Positions 33,135-42,206 of a stretch of 64,000 nucleotides of DNA are shown here, in pieces. Numbering within the stretch: the stretch's first letter is position 1; every line of letters begins with the position of its first letter. The stretch covers positions 62,001-126,000 of the forward strand of contig JAEWRI010000022.1 in NCBI GenBank assembly GCA_023460085.1, in the 5' to 3' direction. The translations under genes and the position numbers were made by a program. The notes beneath the pieces were generated by a model. The model was not told where the DNA came from. It worked only from the letters and a program-made list of their open reading frames with translations, and made no database searches. Origin of the DNA: Bacillota bacterium. GTDB taxonomy: Bacteria > Bacillota > Clostridia > Christensenellales > SZUA-584.

Positions 33135-35147
33135 CTAAAACCCCAGGCGTTCCATGAGGGCTTCTGCGGAATACAGCGGACGTCCGCAAGTAAAATCCTC
33201 ACAGACAAATGCGGTAAAGGATCCTGACATATTATAATTCTCAAGCTCCGGTACAGCATCCCGCATTTCCTGACTCCCATCGTAATGCAGTACCGTGGTG
33301 AATGGTGCGTAGTGCGCGTTGGTGCTGCGATAGACGCGTAAAGCTTCACCATCCTCAGGCCCCGCCGCAATGACAATCTGCCGATGGGGTACAGTCCTTG
33401 TCAAAATCGCGGACAGGAAATGCACATGAGAAACCGGGGACGTTTCCGCTTCAGGTAAAAACGCGTCTATAGCGGTATCCAGTATCTTTTTTAGCGAATC
33501 TTTTCCGCTCAGATGATAAAGCCCGGAAAGCGCCGTAAGCGCAGAGGCTGCGCCCGACGGCATTGCGCCGTCGTATTCGTCCCGAGGACGGATGAAGAGT
33601 TCTTCGCTTCGTCCCGCCATATAGAAGCGTCCGTCGCCCGGATCGAAGAAACGATCTGTCATGGCATCCACTATAGAAAGCGCATACTGAAGATACCGAA
33701 TATTCCGCGTTGCTGAATAGAGCCTGTGCAGCGCACATGCGGTGTTGGCATAATCCGCCAGAAACCCCGCGTCTGGTTTTTTATAAATGCCAATGACATT
33801 TCCCTCAGATGAAATCATTTTGTCCAACATAAAATCCGCGGCCCTGCACGCCGCTTCAATATAATCATCCCGCGACAACAGCATTCCCGCTTCCGAAAGC
33901 GCCTCAATCATTAACCCGTTCCAGGATGCAGATATCTTGGTATCTTTAAAAGGCGGAACCCGGCTGCTTCGTATTTCATACAGCTTCTGCAGTACCGCCT
34001 CCGCCGCAGCGTCCGCCAAACCTTCCGCACTGCGATGAAGTATATTCTGCCCTTCAAAATTTCCGCTTTGTGTTAAACCATATTCAGTTTCCAGCAGGCT
34101 CAACTCTCCCGGGGTCAACACGCGCTCCAATTCATCATACGACCAAACATAATACTTCCCTTCAACTCCCTCGGAGTCTGCGTCCTGCGCGCTGAAAAAA
34201 GCTCCCTCCGGCGAACGCATCTCCCTCAGCACATACGCCGCAATCTTTTGAGCGGCATCGCGACACAGCGTACCGCCTGTCACCGCGTATCCTTCGCTGT
34301 AAGCTTTAAGGAGCAGCGCGTTATCGTAAAGCATTTTTTCAAAATGCGGAACCAGCCAAGTTTCATCCGTTGAATACCGGGAAAAGCCATACCCTACATG
34401 ATCGAATATGCCCCCGCGAACCATTTTTTTCAGTGTAAATAGCGCCATCTCCACCGCCCGTTTGCTCTTGTATGCATGGTCGTACATCAGCAGAAACGAA
34501 ATGTAATGCGGCATCGGGAACTTTGGTGCTTGAGAAAAGCCGCCGTGAACATCATCAAACATTCGTTGTAATGCACGCACCCCTTTTTCGATCAGGTCAG
34601 CTGCATCATAATCCACCTCTACTCTGGGCGCTTTTCCCAGCAGCAGTTTGCAAATTTCATCGCTCTGTGCAACCAGTACATCCCGCTTTGTTTTCCAGGC
34701 TTCCGCAATGCGTTCCAGTATTTCCGGAAAACCCATTCTGCCATAAACCCCGTGCGGAGGGAAGTAGGTACCCGCGTAAAATGGCTTTTTATCGGGAGTC
34801 ATAAAAATAGACAGCGGCCAGCCACCGCTGCCCGTCAGTGCCTGGCAGACGCCCATGTACACCTCATCGATGTCGGGGCGTTCCTCGCGGTCGACTTTGA
34901 CGGATACGAAATGCGCATTAAGAAGTGCCGCAGTCTCTTCATTCTCAAAGCTTTCGTGCGCCATCACATGACACCAATGGCATGTGGAATATCCGATAGA
35001 AAGAAATATAGGCTTATTCTCGGATCTGGCTTTTATAAAAGCTTCCTCTCCCCAAGGGCACCAGTTTACCGGGTTATGGGCATGCTGAAGAAGATAGCCG
35101 GACTGTTCGTGTATGAGGCGGTTGGTATGGGCGGTATTTGTCGTCAT
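33135..35147 (-). CDS. yyaL: YyaL/SSP411-type thioredoxin-domain protein (DUF255)
   Basis: 670 residues from ATG 35147, 8 bp after GGAG. An N-terminal thioredoxin-like domain (DUF255) opens with NRLIHEQSGYLLQHAHNPVNWCPWGEEAF and contains CHWCHVMAHESFENEETA. The long C-terminal part is an (alpha/alpha)6 barrel like glycan epimerases or hydrolases (SASWNGLMIEALSEAG). Function unproven. A decayed copy of its 5' end lies about 0.8 kb further upstream. Confidence 0.9.
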   Translation of the reverse strand: MTTNTAHTNRLIHEQSGYLLQHAHNPVNWCPWGEEAFIKARSENKPIFLSIGYSTCHWCHVMAHESFENEETAALLNAHFVSVKVDREERPDIDEVYMGVCQALTGSGGWPLSIFMTPDKKPFYAGTYFPPHGVYGRMGFPEILERIAEAWKTKRDVLVAQSDEICKLLLGKAPRVEVDYDAADLIEKGVRALQRMFDDVHGGFSQAPKFPMPHYISFLLMYDHAYKSKRAVEMALFTLKKMVRGGIFDHVGYGFSRYSTDETWLVPHFEKMLYDNALLLKAYSEGYAVTGGTLCRDAAQKIAAYVLREMRSPEGAFFSAQDADSEGVEGKYYVWSYDELERVLTPGELSLLETEYGLTQSGNFEGQNILHRSAEGLADAAAEAVLQKLYEIRSSRVPPFKDTKISASWNGLMIEALSEAGMLLSRDDYIEAACRAADFMLDKMISSEGNVIGIYKKPDAGFLADYANTACALHRLYSATRNIRYLQYALSIVDAMTDRFFDPGDGRFYMAGRSEELFIRPRDEYDGAMPSGAASALTALSGLYHLSGKDSLKKILDTAIDAFLPEAETSPVSHVHFLSAILTRTVPHRQIVIAAGPEDGEALRVYRSTNAHYAPFTTVLHYDGSQEMRDAVPELENYNMSGSFTAFVCEDFTCGRPLYSAEALMERLGF

Positions 35148-35296
35148 AATCATCACTCCAAGAGTAGTATATCACGATTAGAGTGCCCTGTTTTCCAATT
35201 TTTTATAATTAAGCTTTTTACACTATGGCTAATAGATATTCTAATTGAAACTTTTATTTAGTAACAGATAGTTTAGCCGATGTATAGAAGTTAGTT

Positions 35297-35773
35297 TTAA
35301 CTAATGTATTTCACTTCTGATATATAAACGGTATTGGCATACACTGAAATGAACTCTATCCAAGGTTGTGTTATATGATATTTTGCGGGAGGTATACATG
35401 ACGGAGTTTCTCCACCAGTGGTTATACTAATTTGGGCGCTCCCCAAGCTATGTCGAAAGTTTTTGCTATCATAGTTCTCATTACCTGAGTAGCTATATAT
35501 GTCCTTCATAACTAATTTTAAAAGAATATTACTACATGTCTTTGGTATAAATGAAATGATTATTGAATCCCCTTTTTTTGCACGTGCATCTATTGCTTTT
35601 AGTAATCTATTGTCTGTATATGGTATCACTGTATTATCAATGTCGTTTTCTAAGTAAATTTCCATAATGTTTTCGGCCATTATCGGAAAAAGAAGATTTT
35701 TTGCATCAATATCACTTATTGTTTGATTAATTATGGGTATATTCCTTACATGTTCCGCCATTTTCCAAGGCAT
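35297..35773 (-). CDS. Hypothetical protein in AT-rich island
   Basis: 158 residues from ATG 35773, 9 bp after GAGG; a TTG five codons upstream is part of that site. No family recognised. No signal peptide or membrane helix. The middle (DSIIISFIPKTCSNILLKLVMKDIYSYSGNENYDSKNFRHSLGSAQISITTGG) reads like a small globular alpha/beta protein. The gene and both flanks are far more AT-rich than the neighbours, with A/T-ending codons, which suggests transfer. Confidence 0.5.
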   Translation of the reverse strand: MPWKMAEHVRNIPIINQTISDIDAKNLLFPIMAENIMEIYLENDIDNTVIPYTDNRLLKAIDARAKKGDSIIISFIPKTCSNILLKLVMKDIYSYSGNENYDSKNFRHSLGSAQISITTGGETPSCIPPAKYHITQPWIEFISVYANTVYISEVKYIS

Positions 35774-35863
35774 AATATATATCCTCAATTGCTATCTTAA
35801 TAGTAATATTATACCACAGAATTCTAATAGCTTGTCAAACTAATTTACTTGGCTCTATTTCGC

Positions 35864-36045
35864 AACATGTCACCAAGAACAGGTAGAATAGCCGATGGAG
35901 AGAAACACTGGCTTATCTCCGTACGCGCTTTCTCAAAGGCTTCATCCCCCCACGGATACCAGTCTACGGGGTTGTGGGCGTGCTGAAGAAGATAGGGGGA
36001 GGATTCATTGATTAATCTATTGGGTAGTTCTTTTGATGTTCCACA
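35864..36045 (-). pseudogene. Remnant of a second yyaL gene
   Basis: On the minus strand an AAGGAGG and GTG (36045) precede a stretch coding for INESSPYLLQHAHNPVDWYPWGDEAFEKART, almost the N-terminus of the intact YyaL. It has a frameshift just after the start, another after KARTE, and a stop inside the CHWCHVM-equivalent (reads TCSW-stop-HV). Similarity ends near 35864. The AT-rich hypothetical gene follows where the rest of yyaL should be. Confidence 0.75.
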
Positions 36046-36206
36046 ATATCACCTCCTTAGGTGTGCTGTATGCGGCGTATTATTATTCTCCTTCTGCTTA
36101 TCGTTCTTATACTCTATTCGCGATAAGAAAAGATGGTTTTACAAACGTTAGTAAGTAAAACCATCTTCGAAACATTTATAAAATGTTTCCTGTCTCATGC
36201 TTTGCG

Positions 36207-37952
36207 TTACACACTCCAGCCCATACTCTCCTGCTGAATGCTGTAGAGCCGCGCGTACAGCCCCTTGTTTCGCATCAGCACGTCGTGTGTTCCTTCCTCC
36301 ACCAGCTTGCCGTCATCCAGCACGATAATCTTGTCCGCCCCTTCCACCGTTCTTAACCGATGCGCAATCACGATCACCGTTTTCCCCCGGATGAGCTTCG
36401 AGATCGCCTGCTGAATCAGTACTTCGTTTTCGGGGTCGAGCGACGCCGTGGCTTCGTCCAGCAGCACAATCGGCGCGTCCTTGAGCAGCGCACGCGCAAT
36501 GGAGATACGCTGCCGCTCGCCACCGGAGAGCGTGTAGCCGTTTTCCCCCAGCATGCTTTGATAGCCGTCCGGCATCTTCTGCACAAACTCGCCGCAGCAA
36601 GCCGCCTTGGCCGCCGCCATCACCTGTTGCTCCGTCGCTTCAAGGTTGCCGATTCTAATGTTGTTATACACCGTGTCGTTGAACAGCACCACATCCTGAA
36701 ATACAAAGGACATGTATCGCATCAGGTGCTCGGGATCCATCGTCTTCACGTTCACACCGCCGATTTTCACGCAGCCGCTGTTGACATCCCAAAACCTCGC
36801 AATCAGCCGCGAGATAGTACTCTTGCCGCAGCCGGAGGGCCCCACCAACGCCGTAATCGCGTCTGCCGGAATGGAAACGGTCAGGTCGTCAATGACCGCT
36901 TCGTCGCTGGCTTCGTTATAGCGGAACGATGCGTGTTCAAAGTCGATGTTATACCGCTCCAGCGGGGTCTCCGCGTCGCCCGTCATCACAGGCGTTTCCA
37001 TCAGCGTCCTCATCCGTTTGGTGGCGGTACGGTGAAAGAACAGTTCAGGCAGTAGTGTGAACTCGACAACAATCGGGCCATAGATACGCACCACGATGAC
37101 GAAGAACATCAGCAGCGGGATCAGCTCAATCAGGTTTCCCGTCAATAGATATGCGCCGACGAACACGACAAGCCCCACGCCTGCCTGCAGCAGCATCTGC
37201 GCGCCGGTTACAAATACACCTGTACCGAATTCCAGCTTAATCGCCATCTTCATCATGGCATGCAGCGCCTTATCGAGCGCTGAGAACTTCGAACCGTCGA
37301 GTCCGCACGCCTTGATGACCTTGATGCCCTCCAGATATTCCTGCACCTGATCCGACGCCTTAAGCTTGGAGGAAACCATCTTTTCGCTCAGACGGTTCTG
37401 CCTCTTCTTGCTGATCAGTATGACCGCCAGCGAGAGCGGCACCGTACCGAACACCGCGAGCGCCATTCGCCAGTCGAATATCGCCATCATGGCGCATACC
37501 AGCGTAATGGAAATTGCGTTGGCCAGCAGCTGCGGTATGATATGACTCAGCACATGCTCCAACGTCGCGCAATCCCCCATAATGTTGGTGGTCAGCTCGG
37601 ACAGATCCTTGTTGTTAAAGAAGCTCATCGGCAGCTTTCGCACCTTTTCGGCTACGCCGATGCGCGAGCTTTCAGCTTCCATATACGAGGTCACATAGGT
37701 CTTCTTGTAGTCATGCTTGCTGGCAATGAACACCAGCACGCCCCCCACAATGCCCAGCCCCAGGAGCAGCCACAGGTTGCCCATTACAAGCTCCTGCCCC
37801 ATCAAGGGCTTGAGCAGCTCGGCAATCAGCTGGATTGTGACACCAAAGGGCAGCATCAGCGAGAGGTTGGTCAGGGTACAGGCAAACACAGCCTTCTTTA
37901 AATCCGAATAGCCCTTGTCCGTCAACATAAGCAGTTCTTTAAGTTTACGCAT
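36207..37952 (-). CDS. ABC exporter half-transporter (permease-ATPase), subunit 2
   Basis: 581 residues. Six-helix exporter domain (about 20-310) then ATPase: Walker A GPSGCGKST, FVFQDVVLFNDTVYNNI (Q-loop), LSGGERQRISIARALL (signature), IVLLDEATASLDPENE (Walker B with catalytic Glu) and the H-loop in IVIAHRL. Overlaps the end of the partner gene by 8 bp, so the two should form a heterodimer. Substrate unknown; drug or metabolite efflux is likely because tetR and a MATE pump share the locus. Confidence 0.9.
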   Translation of the reverse strand: MRKLKELLMLTDKGYSDLKKAVFACTLTNLSLMLPFGVTIQLIAELLKPLMGQELVMGNLWLLLGLGIVGGVLVFIASKHDYKKTYVTSYMEAESSRIGVAEKVRKLPMSFFNNKDLSELTTNIMGDCATLEHVLSHIIPQLLANAISITLVCAMMAIFDWRMALAVFGTVPLSLAVILISKKRQNRLSEKMVSSKLKASDQVQEYLEGIKVIKACGLDGSKFSALDKALHAMMKMAIKLEFGTGVFVTGAQMLLQAGVGLVVFVGAYLLTGNLIELIPLLMFFVIVVRIYGPIVVEFTLLPELFFHRTATKRMRTLMETPVMTGDAETPLERYNIDFEHASFRYNEASDEAVIDDLTVSIPADAITALVGPSGCGKSTISRLIARFWDVNSGCVKIGGVNVKTMDPEHLMRYMSFVFQDVVLFNDTVYNNIRIGNLEATEQQVMAAAKAACCGEFVQKMPDGYQSMLGENGYTLSGGERQRISIARALLKDAPIVLLDEATASLDPENEVLIQQAISKLIRGKTVIVIAHRLRTVEGADKIIVLDDGKLVEEGTHDVLMRNKGLYARLYSIQQESMGWSV

Positions 37953-39756
37953 GAGATAGCGCCTCCTTCCGTTCCATCTTCCAAGTCAGGCTTCTGGTAT
38001 ACATATCCCACATGTCATAATACTTGCCCTTCGCTGCCAGAAGCTCCTCGTGAGTGCCCTGCTCCACAATATGCCCTTCGTCCATCACAATGATCTTGTT
38101 GGCACCGCGCACGGTGGACAGCCGATGGGCGATCATGACCACGGTTTTGCCGTGCATCAGCTTCTCAAACGCGCGCTGGATCAGATGCTCATTTTCCGGG
38201 TCAGAGAAAGCGGTTGCCTCATCGAGTATGATGATAGGCGCGTTTTTGACGATGGCTCGCGCGATGGCAATGCGCTGCCTTTCTCCTCCCGACAGGTGAA
38301 CGCCCTGCGTGCCAATCACGGTGTGGTACTTATCCGGCAGCTTCTCCACGAACTCGTGGCACTGCGCTGCCCTTGCCGCGGCGATCACCTGCGCGTCTGT
38401 GGCGTTCTGATCTCCGAGGCGGATATTCTCCATAATACTTTGCTTAAACAGGAACACATCCTGAAACACAAAGCTCACTTTCTCCATCAGGTATGCGCTG
38501 CTCATGTCGCGCACGTCCACATTGCCGATTTTAATGCTGCCCTCCTTCACGTCGAAGAAGCGCGGGATGAGGTGCGCGATGGTCGTCTTTCCGCCGCCCG
38601 ACGGCCCCACGATGGCCGTGATCTGCCCCTGCTCCGCGCGGAAGGATACATCGGAAAGCGCTTTGCTCTCCTGCCCCTTATACGAGAAGGTGACATGATC
38701 GAAGGCGATATCATGCGCGTCAAACCGCTTCGGTTTTTGCGGCTGAGGCAGCTCCGGCTCGGACATAATCTCGTCCATGCGCTCCACCCCGCCATATATC
38801 TGCATGCCGCTGGAGGATACATACATCAGCTTCATCAGTATCGTGGCGATTGAAGGCACGAATATCAGGTAGAAGATGAACGTAGACGCATAGCCCGCGT
38901 AGTTCGTTGTGGAAAGTCCGATCAATATACCCACCGGAATGAGGAATAGATAGATGTTGTTGATGATGGTGGTAAAGGCCGACATCATGTTTTCCCAGCT
39001 GAGTGTGTACGGGATGACCATCTTGGTATACGCCTTGATGGCGTCGTGCATGCGCCGCAGCGAGTAGACCGTCTGCCCGAACGCCTTCACCACGGTAATG
39101 CCGCGCACATATTCAACCGAGGCGTTGTTCATGTCCTCCAGCGCGTCATTGTATTGATCCATCATCTTTTTGGCGCCTTCGTTGCCGTAAGCCCTGAACT
39201 GTATGAACAGTGCCACCGCAATGCCCACCATAGCGGCAAGCCCCAGCCGCCAATCGACGATCATCAGCAGTACCACCATGACCACCGGCGCGACGAACGA
39301 TGCCACGATATCCGGCAGCTGATGGGCGATGAAGCCCTCGATCTTCTCGATGTTCTCGTCCATGATTTTGCGCAGCTTGCCGCTGCCCGCCAGCACGTGA
39401 AAGCCCAGCGGCACCCGCGCGAGGTGGGATGCAAAATTGACCTTGAGCTGATACAGCGTGCCGAACGCTGCCAAATGTGAGCACATCAGTGCGGCAAAGT
39501 ACAGCAGGATGTTGAGCAGTATGCCGCCGAACGCTAACCACCCAAAGCTGACCACCCGCTGGATATCCAACGAGCCAAAGTCTGGGTAGCTGCCCATTAT
39601 CTCCGTCACGACATAATATATCGCGACATAAGGAACGAACGAGGCCACCGCGGCCATCCCGGACAGCAGTGCCGAGCCGATAACCAGCGGCTTTTTGGTG
39701 GCCGCCAGCTCCAGCAGCCTAGCCATTCCTGTTTTTTGTTTCGTCTGTTTTTCCAT
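37945..39756 (-). CDS. ABC exporter half-transporter (permease-ATPase), subunit 1
   Basis: 603 residues. Exporter membrane domain then ATPase with GPSGGGKTT, FVFQDVFLFKQSIMENI, LSGGERQRIAIARAIV and IIILDEATAFSDPENE, all catalytically complete. RBS GAGGAGAAAGGA before the ATG. An inverted repeat resembling the putative TetR operator lies 49 bp upstream, so this gene pair probably has its own promoter. Confidence 0.9.
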   Translation of the reverse strand: MEKQTKQKTGMARLLELAATKKPLVIGSALLSGMAAVASFVPYVAIYYVVTEIMGSYPDFGSLDIQRVVSFGWLAFGGILLNILLYFAALMCSHLAAFGTLYQLKVNFASHLARVPLGFHVLAGSGKLRKIMDENIEKIEGFIAHQLPDIVASFVAPVVMVVLLMIVDWRLGLAAMVGIAVALFIQFRAYGNEGAKKMMDQYNDALEDMNNASVEYVRGITVVKAFGQTVYSLRRMHDAIKAYTKMVIPYTLSWENMMSAFTTIINNIYLFLIPVGILIGLSTTNYAGYASTFIFYLIFVPSIATILMKLMYVSSSGMQIYGGVERMDEIMSEPELPQPQKPKRFDAHDIAFDHVTFSYKGQESKALSDVSFRAEQGQITAIVGPSGGGKTTIAHLIPRFFDVKEGSIKIGNVDVRDMSSAYLMEKVSFVFQDVFLFKQSIMENIRLGDQNATDAQVIAAARAAQCHEFVEKLPDKYHTVIGTQGVHLSGGERQRIAIARAIVKNAPIIILDEATAFSDPENEHLIQRAFEKLMHGKTVVMIAHRLSTVRGANKIIVMDEGHIVEQGTHEELLAAKGKYYDMWDMYTRSLTWKMERKEALSHA

Positions 39757-39804
39757 AAGACGTCCTTTCTCCTCTCAAATATTTATTAATTGACACTAGA
39801 AGTA

Positions 39805-39818
39805 TTAGCTATTGCTAA
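39805..39818. promoter_or_regulatory. Putative TetR operator before the ABC exporter genes
   Basis: TTAGC-TATT-GCTAA, a perfect inverted repeat that also reads TTAG-N6-CTAA, the same pattern as the site before the MATE gene. Confidence 0.5.
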
Positions 39819-39841
39819 CTTGATGGGCAAAAAATACTCCC

Positions 39842-41242
39842 TCAATCTGCTTCCAACACAGCCTCCGTGTTAACCGGTTCCTGTTTTTTTGCGCGCAACG
39901 ATTTAAATGTGCTCGAAAACATCAGAAACGCCGCCAGAGAGATTAAAATATCGATGGCCGTTGATCCGTAGTAGACCCAATTGACACCCAGCATTTTTGG
40001 CAGCACCAGCATCACCGGCACATACAGTACAAGCTGGCGTAATATGCCCATGATACTGGCCGCCTTGCCCCTGTTGATGGCCGGGAAAAAGGTCATCGCC
40101 ATGAACACAACCGGCAGCAGCGGCAGCAGCGCCATGAATATGCGGAAGTTTGAAAGGCTGACGGCGTCAAACACGGCACCCGGCAGCATGGAGGCGAGCA
40201 GTCCCTGCGGATAGATCATCATCACCAGCCAGAACGGCAGCATCAGTATCGTGCCGCACAAAATGAACACCTTCGCGCTCTTGATGACGCGCTCATGCTG
40301 CTGTGCGCCGTAGTTGATGCCCGCTACCGGCTGCAGCGCGCGCATCAGGCCGAACAGCGGTGTCAGCATCAGTGTGAATATGCGGTAGGCCACGCCGTAA
40401 AATGCGATATCCGCGGTTGTACCCACGCCGGACAGCGCGTTAAACACCACGATGGCCTGCACCAGCGACATGACGGACATGATGAGTGACGACATACCCA
40501 TCGACATGATCGCCTTAATAATCTTTTTATCGCGATGTATCGTAAACGGATGCCCCTCAAACGACGCGTTGCCGCGTTTGAAATAGATAATCCCCGATAT
40601 CGTATAGACCAGCATGCCGAGGTTGGTGCCCCACGCCGCACCGGCCACACCCAGCTGCATCAGCCCAACCAGAATGTAATTCGCGAGTATGTTGACGGCC
40701 AGCCCTGCGCCCATCATGACCGCGGCGGCCTTCATCCGGCCCTCTGCGCGCACCACCATATTACAGGCCAAGCCATGTACCCAGAACAGGCTGCCGATGA
40801 CGGTCACTCTGAAATAGTCGGTGCCCTGCGCCAGCGCCTCTCCCTCGCCGCCCATGAACCGCACCAGCGGCTCGGCGAAGATATAGGCCAGCACACCGAA
40901 CACCACGCTGGTGATGAGCGACAGGTAATTGACGTTTCCGAGTATCCGGTTCTGCGTTCCCTTATCGTTGGCACCGAGCGCAATGGACAGCGCACTGCCC
41001 GCACCTACGCCAATCAGCGAACCGATGCCGAGAGTCATCTGCGACAGCGGATACGCGAGTGACACGCCTGCCAGCGCCGTCTCCCCCACATAGCCACCGA
41101 CGAATATGGCGTCGAATACGGAGTTGAGCCCGTACAGCACCATGGCAATAATAGCCGGCCACGATACCCGCCACATCACCTTCCACATGTTATCCTGCAG
41201 AATCATGTGTTTTTGTTTGTCCTTTTTTGAAACTTCACTCAT
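39842..41242 (-). CDS. MATE family multidrug efflux protein
   Basis: 466 residues, about 12 hydrophobic helices in two similar halves, the MATE (NorM/DinF-like) length. N-terminal segment MWRVSWPAIIAMVLYGLNSVFDAIFVGGYVG is typical. Exchanges cationic drugs or dyes for Na+ or H+ in characterised members. AGAGGAGG before the ATG; the putative operator lies directly upstream of that site. Between tetR and the ABC exporter, all on one strand. Confidence 0.9.
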   Translation of the reverse strand: MSEVSKKDKQKHMILQDNMWKVMWRVSWPAIIAMVLYGLNSVFDAIFVGGYVGETALAGVSLAYPLSQMTLGIGSLIGVGAGSALSIALGANDKGTQNRILGNVNYLSLITSVVFGVLAYIFAEPLVRFMGGEGEALAQGTDYFRVTVIGSLFWVHGLACNMVVRAEGRMKAAAVMMGAGLAVNILANYILVGLMQLGVAGAAWGTNLGMLVYTISGIIYFKRGNASFEGHPFTIHRDKKIIKAIMSMGMSSLIMSVMSLVQAIVVFNALSGVGTTADIAFYGVAYRIFTLMLTPLFGLMRALQPVAGINYGAQQHERVIKSAKVFILCGTILMLPFWLVMMIYPQGLLASMLPGAVFDAVSLSNFRIFMALLPLLPVVFMAMTFFPAINRGKAASIMGILRQLVLYVPVMLVLPKMLGVNWVYYGSTAIDILISLAAFLMFSSTFKSLRAKKQEPVNTEAVLEAD

Positions 41243-41255
41243 ACTGCCTCCTCTT

Positions 41256-41273
41256 AGTTAGTTAACGCTAACT
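41256..41273. promoter_or_regulatory. Putative TetR operator before the MATE gene
   Basis: AGTTAG-TTAACG-CTAACT, perfect 6-bp arms with 6-bp centre, 13 bp upstream of the MATE start codon. Confidence 0.5.
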
Positions 41274-41328
41274 TTGATGATATTTTTTTGAGGCTATTTC
41301 AGCCTCAATTTAACGGTTATATTCGCGT

Positions 41329-41946
41329 TTAATCCGCCAGCAGTTCTCTCCATCCTGCCGTGAAAAACAGCCGCAAACTCTGAATGTACCCTTCAGCGGC
41401 TTTGCGGGGCATGTCGTGCCGCACCACCTCAAAAATTGCGGACATCAGCGCGTTCGATATGATGTGCAGCAGCTCAGACGACATTTTGCCGGACGAGACT
41501 GCGGTATTACCGGTGACTTCAACAAACTTGAGTGTCGATTCCACCTCAATACGCACCAGCTCATCCATATAGCCCGCATACTTTGTTCCTTCAGCACAGG
41601 TGATAAGCAGCTTAAACGCATCAAAGTGGTCGTATATATAGGCCACGAATTGCTCGATGGAATCGGAATCGTGGTTGAACACGCTATCGAGCTGTTCATC
41701 CTTGGGAAGCGCTTCAAATTCCTGATGCATCTTCAAATAGAGCTGCATCAGTTCCGTAGCCGCCGGTTCCACTAACGATGCAAACATGGCCTCTTTATCG
41801 GCGAAATGGCGATAAAGCCCAGCTGCCGTAATGCCCGCGCCCTTGGCAATATCGCGCAAAGACGCCTTTTCAAAGCCTTTTTCCAAAAACTCCTGACGGG
41901 CAACGGGTATGATTCTTTTTAATGTGTCCGTTTTATCTCTGGGCAC
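41329..41946 (-). CDS. TetR/AcrR family transcriptional regulator
   Basis: 205 residues, GTG start behind AAGGAG. N-terminal helix-turn-helix KASLRDIAKGAGITAAGLYRHFADKEAMF (about 25-55) is typical; the ligand-binding helices follow. Most likely represses itself and the efflux genes downstream, since similar inverted repeats precede each of the three units. Confidence 0.88.
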   Translation of the reverse strand: MPRDKTDTLKRIIPVARQEFLEKGFEKASLRDIAKGAGITAAGLYRHFADKEAMFASLVEPAATELMQLYLKMHQEFEALPKDEQLDSVFNHDSDSIEQFVAYIYDHFDAFKLLITCAEGTKYAGYMDELVRIEVESTLKFVEVTGNTAVSSGKMSSELLHIISNALMSAIFEVVRHDMPRKAAEGYIQSLRLFFTAGWRELLAD

Positions 41947-41963
41947 CGGATGATCTCCTTGAA

Positions 41964-42007
41964 TATATAAGTTAACTACGTTAGCTTACAACGTTTACTT
42001 ATATATA
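41964..42007. promoter_or_regulatory. Inverted repeat upstream of tetR
   Basis: TATATAAGTTAAC and GTTTACTTATATATA flank a GTTAGC element. The inner bases resemble the operators found before the MATE and ABC genes, fitting autoregulation. Confidence 0.4.
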
Positions 42008-42071
42008 ACATAGCTTTATCTGGCTGTCAAGATTGAGTTATTCATCTCCCGCCCAAGTTATCTCCGCGCAC

Positions 42072-42112
42072 ATAAAAATGGAAATAGGATTAATCACAAG
42101 CCTATCTCCATT
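42072..42112 (-). terminator. Terminator of the xdh-deaminase operon
   Basis: On the minus strand AATGGAGATAGG / CCTATTTCCATT (one mismatch) followed by TTTATG, about 95 bp after the 8-oxoguanine deaminase stop. The stretch between shows no gene. Confidence 0.65.
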
Positions 42113-42206
42113 ATATAGATGACCTCTTTGCTCGCTACTCCAAAAAGGCCGCTTTGCTCCGATTGGACAACAGTTTATCCCGCAACCTGATTCAGAAAGA
42201 AAGATA

